Below, piece after piece: positions 21,229-33,095 of a DNA stretch of 64,000 nt. This DNA is from Anisodus tanguticus (Eukaryota > Streptophyta > Magnoliopsida > Solanales > Solanaceae): contig CM067549.1 in assembly GCA_034509755.1 (NCBI GenBank), forward strand, positions 44,816,052-44,880,051, written 5' to 3'. The translations under genes and the position numbers were made by a program. The notes beneath the pieces were generated by a model. The model made no database searches and was not told the DNA's origin. It was given only the letters and a program-made list of their open reading frames with translations. The first letter of the stretch is position 1; every line of letters starts with the position of its first letter.

Positions 21229-21990
21229 TCAGTTTCTGCCATTATTTTTCCATTTTTTACCATTTCTGCTGCCACCGTTCTTGCGATATTTGCTTGAATT
21301 TTCAGAGAAGGATGGAGTAGCATCGGAAGTTGTCATCATGACGACTGGATTTGCACTAGTAACCACCTTTTTAGCCAAGCCGTCTTCCTCCAACGTAAGC
21401 ATGGACCGGACTTGATAGAACTCTGGGAGAGGATCACTTTGACGAAGGAGAGTTCCAACGCCACTATAAGCCTTGGATAGGCCAACAACCATCTGGAGAA
21501 CAAGACGATTATTGCTAACTGGGGCACCAACGTTTCTGAGTTGGTCTGCCAACTCTTTCAGCCTTTTGCAATAGGCTGAGACGTTCGGAAAATTCTCCAT
21601 GTTAACATGAGAAAATTTCTGCTCAAGAGTAACAACACGAGAGTTTTTGTTATCTTGGAATATGTCACGCAACCTATTCCAAGTTTCCATCGCCGTAGAA
21701 TCAGGTTCAAGAATCATTTGCAAGAGGTCCGTAAAGATAGTGGAATAAATCCACTGCAGAACGGTAGCATCAAGAGTAGTCCATAATATCTGGTCAACTT
21801 CTGGGGTAGGCGCCTTGCCTGCGGCTGAGGGAATGATATGATGAAGAACTTGATGCGAACGTGCATGAATCTTGAAAAGTTCCACCCACGTCGCATATTG
21901 GACGTTTTCCATCTCAAGAACAATAGGAATTTGGTTCTTGATGTTGGAAACAGTAAGGGCAGGATGAAACATGTTATTTGACGTAGACAT
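21229..21990 (-). pseudogene. Copia-3 gag, nearly intact
   Basis: A 253-residue frame from MSTSNNMFHPALTVSNIKN through the UBN2-type gag core (WNRLRDIFQDNKNSR, KRLKELADQLRNVG, QMVVGLSKAYSGVGTLLRQ) to a Ser/Asn/Gly-rich tail. It has no frameshift in the core, unlike the Copia-1 copy. No zinc knuckle is visible, and the proline/glycine-rich tail up to the protease (20913-21228) lacks one open frame. Confidence 0.88.
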
Positions 21991-22124
21991 AACGAAAGAA
22001 TAATAGGTGAATTAGGGAAGAAAATTTGGAAAGAGAGGAGGAAGAAAAGCACGGAATCCGAGGAGAAGATCGGAAACCGAGGCAGCGGAAGGTTAATTTC
22101 GGACGAAGTGGGTGAAAACCTAGA

Positions 22125-22136
22125 CTTTTGATACCA
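22125..22136 (-). other. Copia-3 primer-binding site
   Basis: Minus-strand TGGTATCAAAAG directly after the LTR matches the first eight bases of the initiator-Met tRNA complement used by copia elements. Confidence 0.75.
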
Positions 22137-22429
22137 TGAAAGAAATAATCCCTTGATTATTTTCATTAATGAAATAGTATATATACAGTTTACAATTTTC
22201 ATAATAGGAAAATCCAATTCCTATTCTACTTGTACAATAATTACACAATTATGGTAAGTGTACAATTCTAATTTAACTACAACAAAACATTTACCTAAAC
22301 AAGACCACTAAACCGTGATATAAAAGGTATGTATACACCGTGTATATCACGGGCTTAACAACTTGATTTTGAGCATTCGGCATATGATATACACGGTATA
22401 TATTCCGTGTATATCACAGATATTTATCA
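22137..22429 (-). repeat. Copia-3 5' LTR
   Basis: About 293 bp, TG...CA on both strands. Its outer end was chosen because GATAC follows and also precedes 15109. The outer half contains a perfect 11-bp inverted repeat, GATATACACGG / CCGTGTATATC (22386-22396 and 22405-22415). Confidence 0.72.
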
Positions 22430-22434
22430 GATAC

Positions 22435-23917
22435 GATTTCAACTTTACCATGCTCATCTTAGATGTGTATTGCACTTTCTTTTACTCTTACCCTCATTTT
22501 CTAAATCCTCCTTCAATTAATATGGATTATAAGGATTTTTTTAGAAAAAAGAACAGCATCTATAGAAGTTGATATTTCATATATTTCTGTTACCTCTTTT
22601 AGTTTCTTTCTGAATTTCAAAGTCTTCTTTGCTTCATGAGATTTTACTTCTTTTCGTAGATATGTTTTCCTTTAGTGTTCAATTTACACTGATTCTTCTT
22701 TTTGTTCTTGAATACTACTCAAAAATATTGAATCATGGAATGATGCTAATCCAAAGGGACTCTACTTCACACGAAAGATAAGAAACGTTGTTTCATTAGT
22801 CGACAAGATTTCGGATACTAGAATGTGTTCATTCTAATACAATAATCTTGAACTAAAACAAAACAATTGCATCAGAGATTTTCTTTTGAATAAAACAGAA
22901 ATATTATAATTTACAATATTTGAGGGTTACTTTTGATGTTTCGAAACTTTTCGCAACGATTAGCTCGTTTTGCCGTTGATTTAAAGTCAAGGAGAATTTC
23001 TCTGCCATTCATAGGAGAGAGATGATGTTTCTCAGACCTTGAAAATGATTTAAACTTGTCCTTCTTTCACCTATTGAACATTAACTTTTTTGGTTAAAAA
23101 TGTTTGAATGAAACATTGATCTTCTTATTCTCTCTTTTAATATTTTTTTTTGGCCTTTGTAATCCTTAAAAAAGATAATGCCCATTTTTAGCACTTAACT
23201 TTCCCAAGTTTTAGGCATACTGATCGACATAGTAGGGAAGAATACTAAAGGATTGATCACTATTTAAACTTGGCACATCCATACCAATATATTGTTGAAA
23301 CAATTATTTTAGTATTTCAAAAAGAAATAGTCCAGTTTATGTCTAAATTCATACTATTAATATCATATTAATTGATTTTTATAATATACTACTTAATTGA
23401 TTTGACTAATCATTATTTTGTTAACCATTGGAGCCGTTAACTATCAGATTAATGTTTAGGTCTTTACTAAGACTTGAATGACCTCTATTATGTCCTTAAG
23501 AATCGGACGTTATTAACATTACTAAGGAGTATGTTTTTCCAGATTTGATTGGTTCTTCTACCTCTAAATAAATAGTCCAACTTCACTTTGTTAGTAGTAA
23601 GAGATAGAGACTAATTCTTCTTCTTGCATTTTCTTTTGCTGGATTTTATATATTGTTAGAGCCTGACTCCTAGTTTTACACTAGAAGAGCTTATTGAATT
23701 TTTGAGATATACTTATACTAGGTGATATATCCTTAAAGGCAGTGTCTTTGACATGCCTTAAGCTTTCAAGAATTTCCTACAATATTTGTGATCAGGTGTT
23801 TCTGTAACATTATATACTATTCATAAATACAATGCAATTTACAAAAAATTGTGTTTCACGAATGGAAGAAACCACAAAATTTGTAAGTGTCATTGTTAAA
23901 AGATTCCAGACATGAAC
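22435..23917. other. Intergenic AT-rich stretch
   Basis: About 1.5 kb without a coding frame above background, recognisable repeat or RNA gene. I see nothing to annotate. Confidence 0.55.
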
Positions 23918-23922
23918 ATAAA

Positions 23923-24848
23923 TGTTAATGTTGGGTTTAGTGTTATGACATTTGACCCAACATATCTTCTGAAGAACTGATTTGAATGCTTAAAATGTTG
24001 GGACAAATGTCACAACATTCAGACCAACATTTGTTCACAACAGTTTTGCCTTACTTCACGTTGAGCAGTAATATTTTTACTGTGAGGTATAAACGACTTA
24101 GGCGTGTGAATTAGGAGTTGTGTAAAACGTGGGAGAAAGAGTCAAAACTTGGAAAAGAAGTCGAGTGAAGAACAAGTCAAAGTTGTTGAGATTTCGACTC
24201 TATGATCTTCTCCAACAAACACACAAGTTGCCCACCTTTCCCTCAACCTTCTCAACCGATCGATGAGCTTTTCAAGAAAGACTCTCTACTATAAATAGAG
24301 AGGCTACTGCAATGAATCGATATCCAGAAATAAATTGCAAAAGTATCAAGAGAGCTCTCGAGAATTCATCTCAAAAAACTGAATCATAAATGTTGTCTGA
24401 GCGTGTCGACAACATTTTGTCCAACATTACAATTGCAGTTTAGATTCTAGATTAGCTTTGTATTGGGCAATTGTAATGAGAAGTTGTCTATGTATATTTA
24501 GGTAGATTTTTCAGTCAGAAGTCATCTGCGACTTCAACATTTAATTCCTTTCCATTTCATCTTGTAAAATTGTAAAGAAAGGAATTTGTAATTTTTGTAT
24601 TTAATAAATATATACAATACTTTCGGTTATTGACCGTCATAGGTTATATAATATATATAATTTATGTAATTTTTAAACCTTTGTGTTCTTTAAATTTCCG
24701 CTGCATTGCTCTTTAAAGTTTTCTGTTTTTACGAAAGTGTTATCACTGGTGCCGGACGACATTATCGACATTCGGAAACTGAATTGGCATTCGAGTTAGT
24801 TTATTTCCAATTTATTTTTATTGTTCCATAGCATACCCGGACCTAACA
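23923..24848 (+). repeat. Sirevirus 5' LTR (926 bp)
   Basis: It begins TGTTAATGTTGGGTTTAG and ends CGGACCTAACA. The first 120 bp contain ATGTTGG and CCAACAT words facing each other. The promoter is probably near CTACTATAAATAGAGAGG (about 24286). Confidence 0.92.
24285..24302 (+). promoter_or_regulatory. Sirevirus LTR TATA element
   Basis: CTCTACTATAAATAGAGA contains a canonical plant TATAAATA box. The same sequence recurs in the 3' LTR near 33460. Confidence 0.7.
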
Positions 24849-24850
24849 AG

Positions 24851-24862
24851 TGGTATCATAGC
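24851..24862 (+). other. Sirevirus primer-binding site
   Basis: TGGTATCATAGC lies two bases after the LTR and is complementary to the initiator-Met tRNA 3' end with one mismatch. Confidence 0.85.
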
Positions 24863-24905
24863 CGACACTTAACACAATAAGTGCTTGGTCCTGTTGTCAT
24901 AAGCT

Positions 24906-26720
24906 ATGGATCCGGCAAATCCGATTAATGGTAGACTTCTTATTTTAGATGGTTCAAACTATGCCTATTGAAAAATTCGTATACATTCTCATATCAAATC
25001 AATTGATGTTATGGCGTGGAGATCAATAACTAATGGGTATGTTGTTCCAATGTTGCCACCAGACGAGGAATGTGACATTCTTGTTAAACCTGAATCCGAA
25101 TGGACTGCGGAAGAAATCAATAACGCTAGCTTTAACGAAAAGGCCTTACATGCAACTTTTGGATGGGTTGATCTTTACATGTTCAAACTCATTCAAAACT
25201 GCCCAACGGCTAAGGACGCATGTAATACTTTACAAATTCATTGTGAAGGTAGCTCAAGTGTTCATCGAACAAAACTACGCATGCGTATGAGTAAATATGA
25301 ACGTTTAAGAATGAAAGAAGCGGATCATATTAAATCTTATTTTGAAAAGTTGATTGACATCTTAAATGAATGTCAAGTGCTTGGTGAACCATTAACCAAC
25401 ACTCAACTTGTTGAAAAGGCTCTCCGTTCTCTTCCTGAAAAATTCAATTTAAAGTGTGTCATTGAAGAAGCTCACAATCTTGCCACTATGGACCTTCATA
25501 CCTTAATGAGCATTCTCAAAACCTATGAGATGAACATTGAGAATCAAAGGGATTTATATAAAAGCAAGAATGTGGCACTTCAAGTTCAATCCTTGGAGAA
25601 TCAAATCTAAGAAGAGGATGAGAATCTTGAAGAAATTGGTGAAGGTGCAAATGTTGCCTTACTTACTCGAAAATAAAATTCGATGGTGAGAAAGTTCAAC
25701 AATGATAGAAATCAATCTAAATCTAAAGAGACCCATAACCAAGTCTTTAATCAAAAGCGCACTAGATTTCCTCCTAATGTACAAAAGGGAAATCAACTAA
25801 GAAGAACCAACTCAGATCGTACCAAATTTGATCCCAAACAGCTTGAGTTTGTGCAATGTCATGCATGCTCGAGTTGGGGTCATTATGTCAACGAATGCGC
25901 AAACACTCTTAGAAAATTTGGTAAGAGTCTATGGGTTTCTCTTAGTGACGATGAAGGAGATACAGAAGTCGAATCACAAGCAATGCTGACCACTGTTTAT
26001 GAACAGTCTCTGTCTGATAATGTAGATGTCGTCTGTAATGTTGTCTCAGATGTCACGACATTTTCTCCAATATCAACAAAGACATCTTCATCCCCAGCAA
26101 CATCCGAGAGGTACGTATTCTTTAACTATTGTGATGTTAATTGCTTTAGTGGTTTTATTTCTAGTAGTGATACTGAGTGTATGGATCAAGTTGAATGCAA
26201 TGATGACATGATTAATGAATTACAAAGTATTTATAAAGACTTAATCATAGAATCCAAATAACTTGACAAAAAGGTAATATCTTTAACTCATGAGAATCTG
26301 GAATTAACTGGCACGATAACCCGACTTGAGGTTGCTCTTACCAAAAAGGATTCTGAATTTGGTAAGATTCGTGCAAAACTGGATCTAGCCGAAGCAACCT
26401 TCCGCAAGCTCAACATTGGGACTTTGAAGTTGAATGAGATACTCAGCTTTAGTAAACCTTCACCTACAGGTATTGAATACGAAAACTCTCTTACAACCAT
26501 ATGCTCTAGTTTGTTTGACAAAAATGAGAAAATATGCTTTATAAAAGAAAAAGGAATGAATAATAGGTTCTCATATATGTCAAAGAATATGAAGTTTATG
26601 TGTCATAACTGTAATTCCACTGGTCACTTAAAACCATACTGTTTCAAACTTCAAAATTCTGTGAGCAAAATGTTGCCTAAACTGTTGTCTAACATTCCAG
26701 ATAACAATCGCAGCAACATT
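24906..26720 (+). pseudogene. Sirevirus gag with two zinc knuckles
   Basis: The ATG at 24906 opens MDPANPINGRLLILDGSNYA. A TGA at codon 22 stands where the family has Trp; further in-frame stops occur at 25608, 25674 and 26259, yet the frame itself is never lost. The gag core (25011-25610) includes AEEINNASFNEKALHATF, SKYERLRMKEADHIKSYF and VEKALRSLPEKFNLK. Two CCHC knuckles follow, CHACSSWGHYVNEC (about 25857) and CHNCNSTGHLKPYC (about 26600), separated by an acidic and coiled-coil stretch, a layout typical of Sireviruses. Confidence 0.9.
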
Positions 26721-28020
26721 TCTGAGCAAAGAGGTACAAAAAAATTTAAGAGAGTTTGGGTTCCTAAAAAGGATGTAACTTGTAATGTTGCGATAACTGC
26801 ATTAAGAACTAACATTTTAGGTTCTTGGTACTTTGATAGTGGATGTTCTCATCATATGACAGGTACAAAAGGTTTTCTAAAGAACTATGAGTCATTCAAC
26901 GGAGGAAACGTGACTTATGGAGGTGGTAGCAAAAGCAAAATAATTGGAAAATGGATATTGGATGTTCCCGAATTTCCAGCTTTAGGAAATGTCTTACACG
27001 TTGAGGGCTTAATGTCTAATTTGATTAGTATTAGTCAACTATGTGATGATAATCTTGAAGTAAAATTTAATAAGAATGCCTGTGAAGTTACGAATGAAGC
27101 CAATAAATGTGTCATGACATGTACTAGAACATGTGATAATTGCTATCTTGTTGCAAGATAAGAAACATGCAATAATGCCAAGATCGATGACACAACACTA
27201 TGGCATAAAAAGTTGGGGCATGTCAACTACCGCAATTTTGAAAAATTGGTCTCATATGAAGCGGTTAGAGGCGTACCCAATCTTAGACATAAAGGTAAAA
27301 CTGTCTGTGAAGATTATCTGAAAGGTAAGCAAACTCGTGTCTCTCATAATATTGTCTAACACGACGAACAACATTCAGGTACGTCTCACTGTTTTCAATT
27401 ACTGTATATGGATCTAATGTGTCCAATTGAAGTAGACAGTTTAGGAGGCATGAGGTATTCCTATGTGATAGTATATGATTTTTCTAGATATTCATGGATA
27501 TATTTTTTGAAAAAAAATCACAAAATTTTGACATGTTTAAAATTTTACACTCTAGAATTAGGAACTTGTTCTATTCTCCTATTTTTTGGATTAGATCCGA
27601 CCATAGAAAAGAATTTGAAAATAGCTCATTCACAAAATTTTGTAAGAAAAAGGGAATTTTCATGAGTTTTCTGCTCCCAAAATTCCTCAACAGAATGGGG
27701 TAGCAGAAAGGAAGAATAGAACACTGCAACAAATGGCTAGAGTTATGCTTAGTTCTAAAAAATAGTTAAAATATTTTTGGGCTGAAGCCTCAAATATTGC
27801 TTGTCACAAGTCTAATAGAGTCTACTTAAGGCCAGGAACAAAGATGACCCCCTATGAGCTTATAAATGGAAAGAAACCTAACTTGCGTTACTTTCATATT
27901 TTTGGGTGTGTCTGTTACATTTTAAATGATAGAGATCATTTGGAAAAGTTTGACTCTAAGAGTGACAAATGAATTTTTGTTGGTTATTCTCAAAATAATC
28001 ATGCTTATCAATATGAGGAC
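26721..28020 (+). pseudogene. Sirevirus protease, GAG-pre-integrase and integrase
   Basis: The protease motif WYFDSGCSHHMTG lies near 26826, with an intact Asp-Ser-Gly. After a stop at 27159, LWHKKLGHVNYRNF marks GAG-pre-integrase (27200). The integrase begins at MDLMCPIEVDSLGGMRYSYV (27408, first catalytic Asp), then loses frame near 27500. The NGVAERKNRTL-equivalent appears across 27695-27730, and the GCVCYILNDRDHL block near 27905. Frameshifts and stops prevent function. Confidence 0.87.
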
Positions 28021-28203
28021 CAGAACTGCACAAGAGTTTGTAAATATTATTTTTGATGATTTTTCTACTCCTACAGGAAATACAGCTGAAAATAACACTA
28101 TAGTTTCAGTGGAAATGTGCAGACTGCTGAAGAATCAGATGTTGCCCCAAATGTTACTACACCTGAAGTAACACCTAAACCTGAAACAAAGACCACATAG
28201 GGT

Positions 28204-29851
28204 GTGGATAAGGAGTCAAATGTTGAATTTCTAGATCAAGTTCGAAGGGACCCCTCATCAAGGATTAGGAAGAATCATCCAACAGGACAGGTGATAGGGG
28301 GAGTTTTTGAGGGAATTATAACAAGATGGAAAGAACCACTCGATTATAGAGATATGGTAAGGTATGTGTGTTTGTCTACCATATACCAAGAGGTTAGTAT
28401 TTCTTGTTTTATAGCTACTTTAGAACCTAAGAATATTTCAGAAGCACTTAGTGATAACATCTGAATTCAAGCAATGAAAGAAGAACTTGAACAATTCTCT
28501 CAAAATGAAGTCTCGGACTTAGTTCCACGCCCATATAATACAAATGTAATTGGAACCAACTGGATTTTTAAAAATAAGTCAGACGAATCAGGAACTGTTG
28601 TTAGAAACAAAGCTCGTCTAGTTGCTCAAGGCTATATTCAGGTTGAAGGAATCGATTATGACGAAACCTTTGCACCTGCAGCTAGAATTGAGTCAATTAG
28701 ACTTCTACTTGCTATTGCTTGTTATTTGAAAATTACTTTACACCAAATGGATGTGAAGGTGCATTATTAAATGGCTATCTAGATAAGGAAGTCTATGTTG
28801 AACAACCAAAAGGATTTGAAGATCCTCACCATCCACACTATGTCTATAAGCTCAAAAAGGCTTTGTATGAGTTGAAACAAGCTCCTCGTGCATGGTATAG
28901 TCGTTTAACTAACTTCTTTCTTGAATTTGGTTTTAACCATGGTGAAGCTGATCGTACTTTATTCATTAAACGTGATGGTGTAGATATTATTATTGCTCAA
29001 ATCTACGTAGATGACATAGTCTTTGGTTCGACCTCACCGTCTTGTCTAAAGTCATTTGTTGAATCTATGTCATCAACATTTGATATGAGCATAATTGGGG
29101 AAATAACTTTTTATTAGGTTTGCAGATTAAGCAAAGTGGAGATGGAATTTTCATCTCACAAAGTAAATATGCCAAGAATCTAGTTAAGAGATTTGGTTTG
29201 GAGAATGCTAAACAGATAAAGACGCCAATGAGTTCATCGCAGAAGGTATGTAAGGATAATGTTGGTGAAAATGTCGACCCAATATTGTATCGATCTATGA
29301 TAGGTAGCCTTCTTTACTTACTGCTAGTCGCCCAGATATTATGTTTAGTATTTGTGTTTTGAAATGTATTATTCGATATGTTGTCGGCACATGTGAGTTG
29401 GGAATTTGGTATTCCAAAGACACTAATCCTAACTTAATAGGATTTAGTGACGATGTTTTTATCTTGGCAATAATCCTGTTTCACAGTATAGTTGTAAATA
29501 AAAATGTATCTCACTTTCAACTGCTGAATCTGAATATGTAGTAGCTGAAAGTTGTTGCTCTCAATTAATATGGCTAAGACACATGTTAGACGACTATGGA
29601 TTTTCTAGCAACATTTGGATTTTGTACTGTGATAATTTGAGTGCAATAAATATTTCCAAAAATTTAGTTCAGCACTCACGTACAAAACATATTGATATTA
29701 AGCGTCACTTTTTAAGAGATTTAGTATAAAACAGCTAGTTCAAATTGAACATGTTGACACTATTCATCAACTAGCTGATATTTTTACAAAAGCTTTGGAC
29801 CATGAGAGATTTTCTAGTTTGAAGAAATCTCTTGGTCTTTGTAAACTCTAA
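28204..29851 (+). pseudogene. Sirevirus reverse transcriptase and RNase H
   Basis: The reverse transcriptase starts with QAMKEELEQFSQNEVSDL (28474). HQMDVK (about 28740) holds the first Asp, followed by a frame break exactly there; KKALYELKQAPRAWYSRL and QIYVDDIVFGS (intact YVDD, about 29005) follow. RNase H spans 29340-29851: CDNLSAINISKNLVQHSRTK and HQLADIFTKALDHERF. The pol frame ends near 29851. At least four frame breaks are present. Confidence 0.87.
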
Positions 29852-30725
29852 AAAGGCATTTTTGGTGAATGTCAGCTGAAACATTGTCTAACATTTCAGG
29901 TGACATTCACCTATGTAATATCACAAACTGGTCATTGTTGATGTATAGTGCATTACTTTTGATCATACAAGCATGATCCTTCAATAAGAATGTGATTCCA
30001 ACGTGATACCGTTCTCTGCGATGATATATAAAAACATATATATCATAAAAAGAGAGTATCAAAGTAAGGCAAAGTCTTTACAAATATTTGGCAACTGTGA
30101 AAAATGGGCAAAGCCTTGAATAAGTTATCGTTCCTATTCTATAGGAGTATCGAGTACTTGTAAAATGAATTGAGAATACCATAAAAGTATTCTTTTTTTG
30201 ACATGAAAAAATCTTTTATATGTGTTATATGATTAGATCAAGGACACGATGAGAAAATGTTACATTGGTCCAGTGGTTAAACTCATAAAATACGTATAAA
30301 ACGTGTCTTAATTTGTTGCCAAAATGAAAAATTCTTGAGGGATCAAAATATTTGTGTAGTCCAAAATGTTGCCAACATTGCAGTTGATATTTTCATATTA
30401 TGATATTTATTGGGATAATGTTCTTAACTGATTCCAGAAAAATCAGATTTTTCTCCATATTTTTATGCCTTGTTTTAATATGAATTTCAAACTTTAAAAT
30501 GATAAGACTAAATTCCTATCGTGATGCTTATCATTTTATCCCAAAATTTTAGGTGTAAGTTATTAGATAAATCTCAAACTCCTAAAACTAAGGATTTTTT
30601 TTTGCTTAGAAAAGTTTGCCATGTATATAAATACTCTTCTTATTTGTTATTTTTTTTGTTTATCTCTGATTTTCCCTAAAAAAAAAAGGGAAATCTCACT
30701 CCTCGGGTATAACCCTACCTACCCG
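29852..30725 (+). other. Sirevirus spacer between pol and the extra ORF
   Basis: About 870 bp of AT-rich sequence with no credible frame. It contains ATGTTG...CAACAT words near 30366. Confidence 0.6.
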
Positions 30726-32710
30726 ATGAGTGATTCACCATTCCAAACTCCATTCTCAATCTCAAACCCTAAATTCTCAAAACCCTCTCCTCAAACTTCA
30801 CCAATTGATACCTCCCTTATGTCAGAACATATGTCAGCCAACATCTCAACCAACACATTAGCACTAGCCCTCCATAAATACACCTCAGCAATCGAGCCAG
30901 TCCTCTTCCTCAAATCCCCCAGATAAGGCGTTGGTGTTTAAGGGTCTTGATGATCCCTTGGACATTAGCTACCCTGAAGACGACAACAACCCCATTGGTG
31001 TCGATGAAACTACTGATTTTACATATTTGGGTAAGAGGCCCATATCATCTGTCTTCTCTACTCGCCGATCGAGTAGAGTGTTCGAGAAAACTGTCCAAGA
31101 AGACTCGAGTAGCAAAAGAACAAAATGTGAACCTTCTAAACCTGACTACTCGAGCAGTGATAGTGAAAGTACGGACTCTATTTTCTCAAATGATGAAGGA
31201 AAGAGAAAACGAGCGAAACGAAGTGGAGCGAGGGGGAGAGAGGATCTACTTGTTCTTCAACTTCTGAACCACCCAGTGTGCCTCAAGAAAGGGAAATCCC
31301 ACATGAAACCCCTTTGAAACAATTTCTTCAAAAGGGAGTTCCCAAAACTACAAGGATAACTGTTGCTTTAAATGTTGCCTCAACATCTCATGCAACATTT
31401 CAGCCAACATCCGAAGCGACACATACCACAACTTCCTCCAACATTACTGAATCCATCAGCCTAGACTTGTATGACTCAGACAATGAGGTATCAGCTTTCT
31501 TGGACAAATTCTACTCTAAAGCTAAACATGATAAATGGGATTACTATAGAAATAGAGTAATTAGGTCTAAAAGAGAGTTAGATATTGCCTCCTATTCTGA
31601 ATATGGTCTGGTGGAATTTCTAAAAGACAGACAACTTCTTGGCTCTGTTACTGGAAAAGAACCATATATTGATGAGATAATAAGGTTGTTTTATATCAAC
31701 TTAAACTCTTCTATAGAGGATACCTCCTCAAAGAAATTTGGGAAGGTATATATCTATAACAAAATTTATCAATTTACACCTTCAATCATAAATTAATGTA
31801 TGGGTCTTAATACTGAAGAGAGAGTGAGAGAAACAAAAAAGAGTAACAGCAAATAGGGATACAATGATTGAATACCTCACTGGCAGTATAACGAAGAAAT
31901 GGATCCCTAGATGTCTAGCATCAAAACTCACTGCATTATTTTTCACCCTCCACAAAATTGTTATTCTCAACTGGCTTCCCTCTTTAAATGAGTCAGTTGT
32001 GACAACTAAACAAGCCTCCATACTGTTTAAAATTGGGAAAGGATTCAAAGTTGATTTAAGAAAAATAATCTTCTATCGAATTGCCAACTTGACATAAAAG
32101 AGTCAACTTCAATCCTTCATTTCCCTCTGTGATCTACAAAGTATTATCTATCCAAGGCCTTGAGCCTATGAGATGAGACACTTTAGGAAAAACTCCTTAA
32201 CTTTACACTATCAACAAAACAATTTTGAAGAGCAAGGAAAGAGTCATCGACTTACCCTGGAAGTAAAAATGTTGCCAGAAATGCCTCCAACATTATGGGC
32301 AACACTGGTCCAAGGCAGTCTACACTGTCTGCAAATTGGCTTGTGGAGCAAATTGCAAAAATCAACCAATAAATTGCTGAGGTTGATACTGCCAGAGATG
32401 CCCTGGTTCAAGCTAGAGACTATTTCCTGCTTTCTTCACAAAAATGGGGAGATAATTCTATACAGGGGGAGCAAAGAGAAGAGGCTGAATCTACAAATGG
32501 TGAAGCTGCTGCTGCTGAAGAAGTTGTTGATGCGGCTATGTAGAGAGAAGGAGCTATTGGAAGGAAAGTCTTGCTGAAGAGGCTGGGGATAAAGGCCGAA
32601 GCTGAAGCTGCTATGCAGAATGCTGAAGCTGCTAGGCAGAGGGAGAAGCAAGCTGAAGTTGTTATGCAGAAGTAGAAATTTGCTTTGGAAGCGCTCAAGC
32701 ATCGCTATCG
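30726..32710 (+). pseudogene. Sirevirus envelope-like (third) ORF, degenerate
   Basis: A likely start at 30726 (MSDSPFQTPFSISNPKFSK) leads into a Ser/Thr/Pro-rich region. A second frame (30931-31317) has an acidic stretch and the basic cluster KRKRAKRSGARGRE. A third (31278-31796) includes EVSAFLDKFYSKAKHDKWDYY and a stretch resembling the putative plant transposon protein domain seen in these ORFs; 31864-32097 continues it. The end (32490-32700) is an Ala/Glu-rich coiled coil, AEAEAAMQNAEAARQREKQA, with two in-frame stops. Known: Sireviruses carry such ORFs; an envelope role is unproven. Inferred: non-functional here. Confidence 0.75.
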
Positions 32711-33095
32711 CTGCGTCGCATAATGAGCAACGGAGAAGTTGCTGCTATTGATAAATTTTTATTGTTAATGATTTATGGATTTTTTTTGTTTTGTTTTGGC
32801 TATTAGGTGATGTGGATGGTTATCTTGAAATGCTCTATTCTGAAAATGTTTTTTTTTGTGGATGACATATATGCTGATATCATTTCTTCTAATCCTATAA
32901 GAGTGGTATATACATGTTTGCTTGTATGCCATTTTAATCCTATAGAGTGGTATATACTTGTTTGCTTGTATGCCATTACAGGTTAAGGGGGAGCAGGTCT
33001 GTACTCACAGATGCAGGACAACATCCGTGACAAAGCACTAAGTCATTTGTACCCTTTGAAATGTGTTTTGTGAAGAAAGGCAAAAAGGGGGAGAT
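32711..33095 (+). other. Sirevirus 3' untranslated region with polypurine tract
   Basis: A direct repeat, ATAGAGTGGTATATAC or close, occurs at about 32900 and 32942. The end, AAAAAGGGGGAGA (33082-33094), is the polypurine tract. Confidence 0.7.

Larger units (their letters stand above)
15109..22429 (-). mobile_element. Copia-3: Ty1/copia element, minus strand, split by hAT-2 and internally deleted
   Basis: Same family as Copia-1. From right to left: 5' LTR (22137-22429), primer-binding site, gag, protease, GAG-pre-integrase, hAT-2 insertion (16691-20288), integrase, then reverse transcriptase cut short near 15134. The left end retains only 23 bp of the 3' LTR (TGAAAGAAATAATC from 15109). GATAC precedes 15109 (15104-15108) and follows 22429 (22430-22434), which fits a 5-bp target duplication. 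The second half of reverse transcriptase, RNase H and most of the 3' LTR are therefore deleted. Confidence 0.9.

Noticed and set aside
15081..22300. 12-bp match ATTTACCTAAAC outside the left end of Copia-3 (15081-15092) and inside its right LTR (22289-22300)
   Set aside because: It is not adjacent to either terminus as chosen, and no extended alignment surrounds it. It may be chance in AT-rich sequence, though it leaves a little doubt about the LTR end at 22429.
32420..32702. Minus-strand Ala/Ser-rich frames
   Set aside because: They are the antisense of the Ala/Glu coiled coil of the Sirevirus extra ORF.
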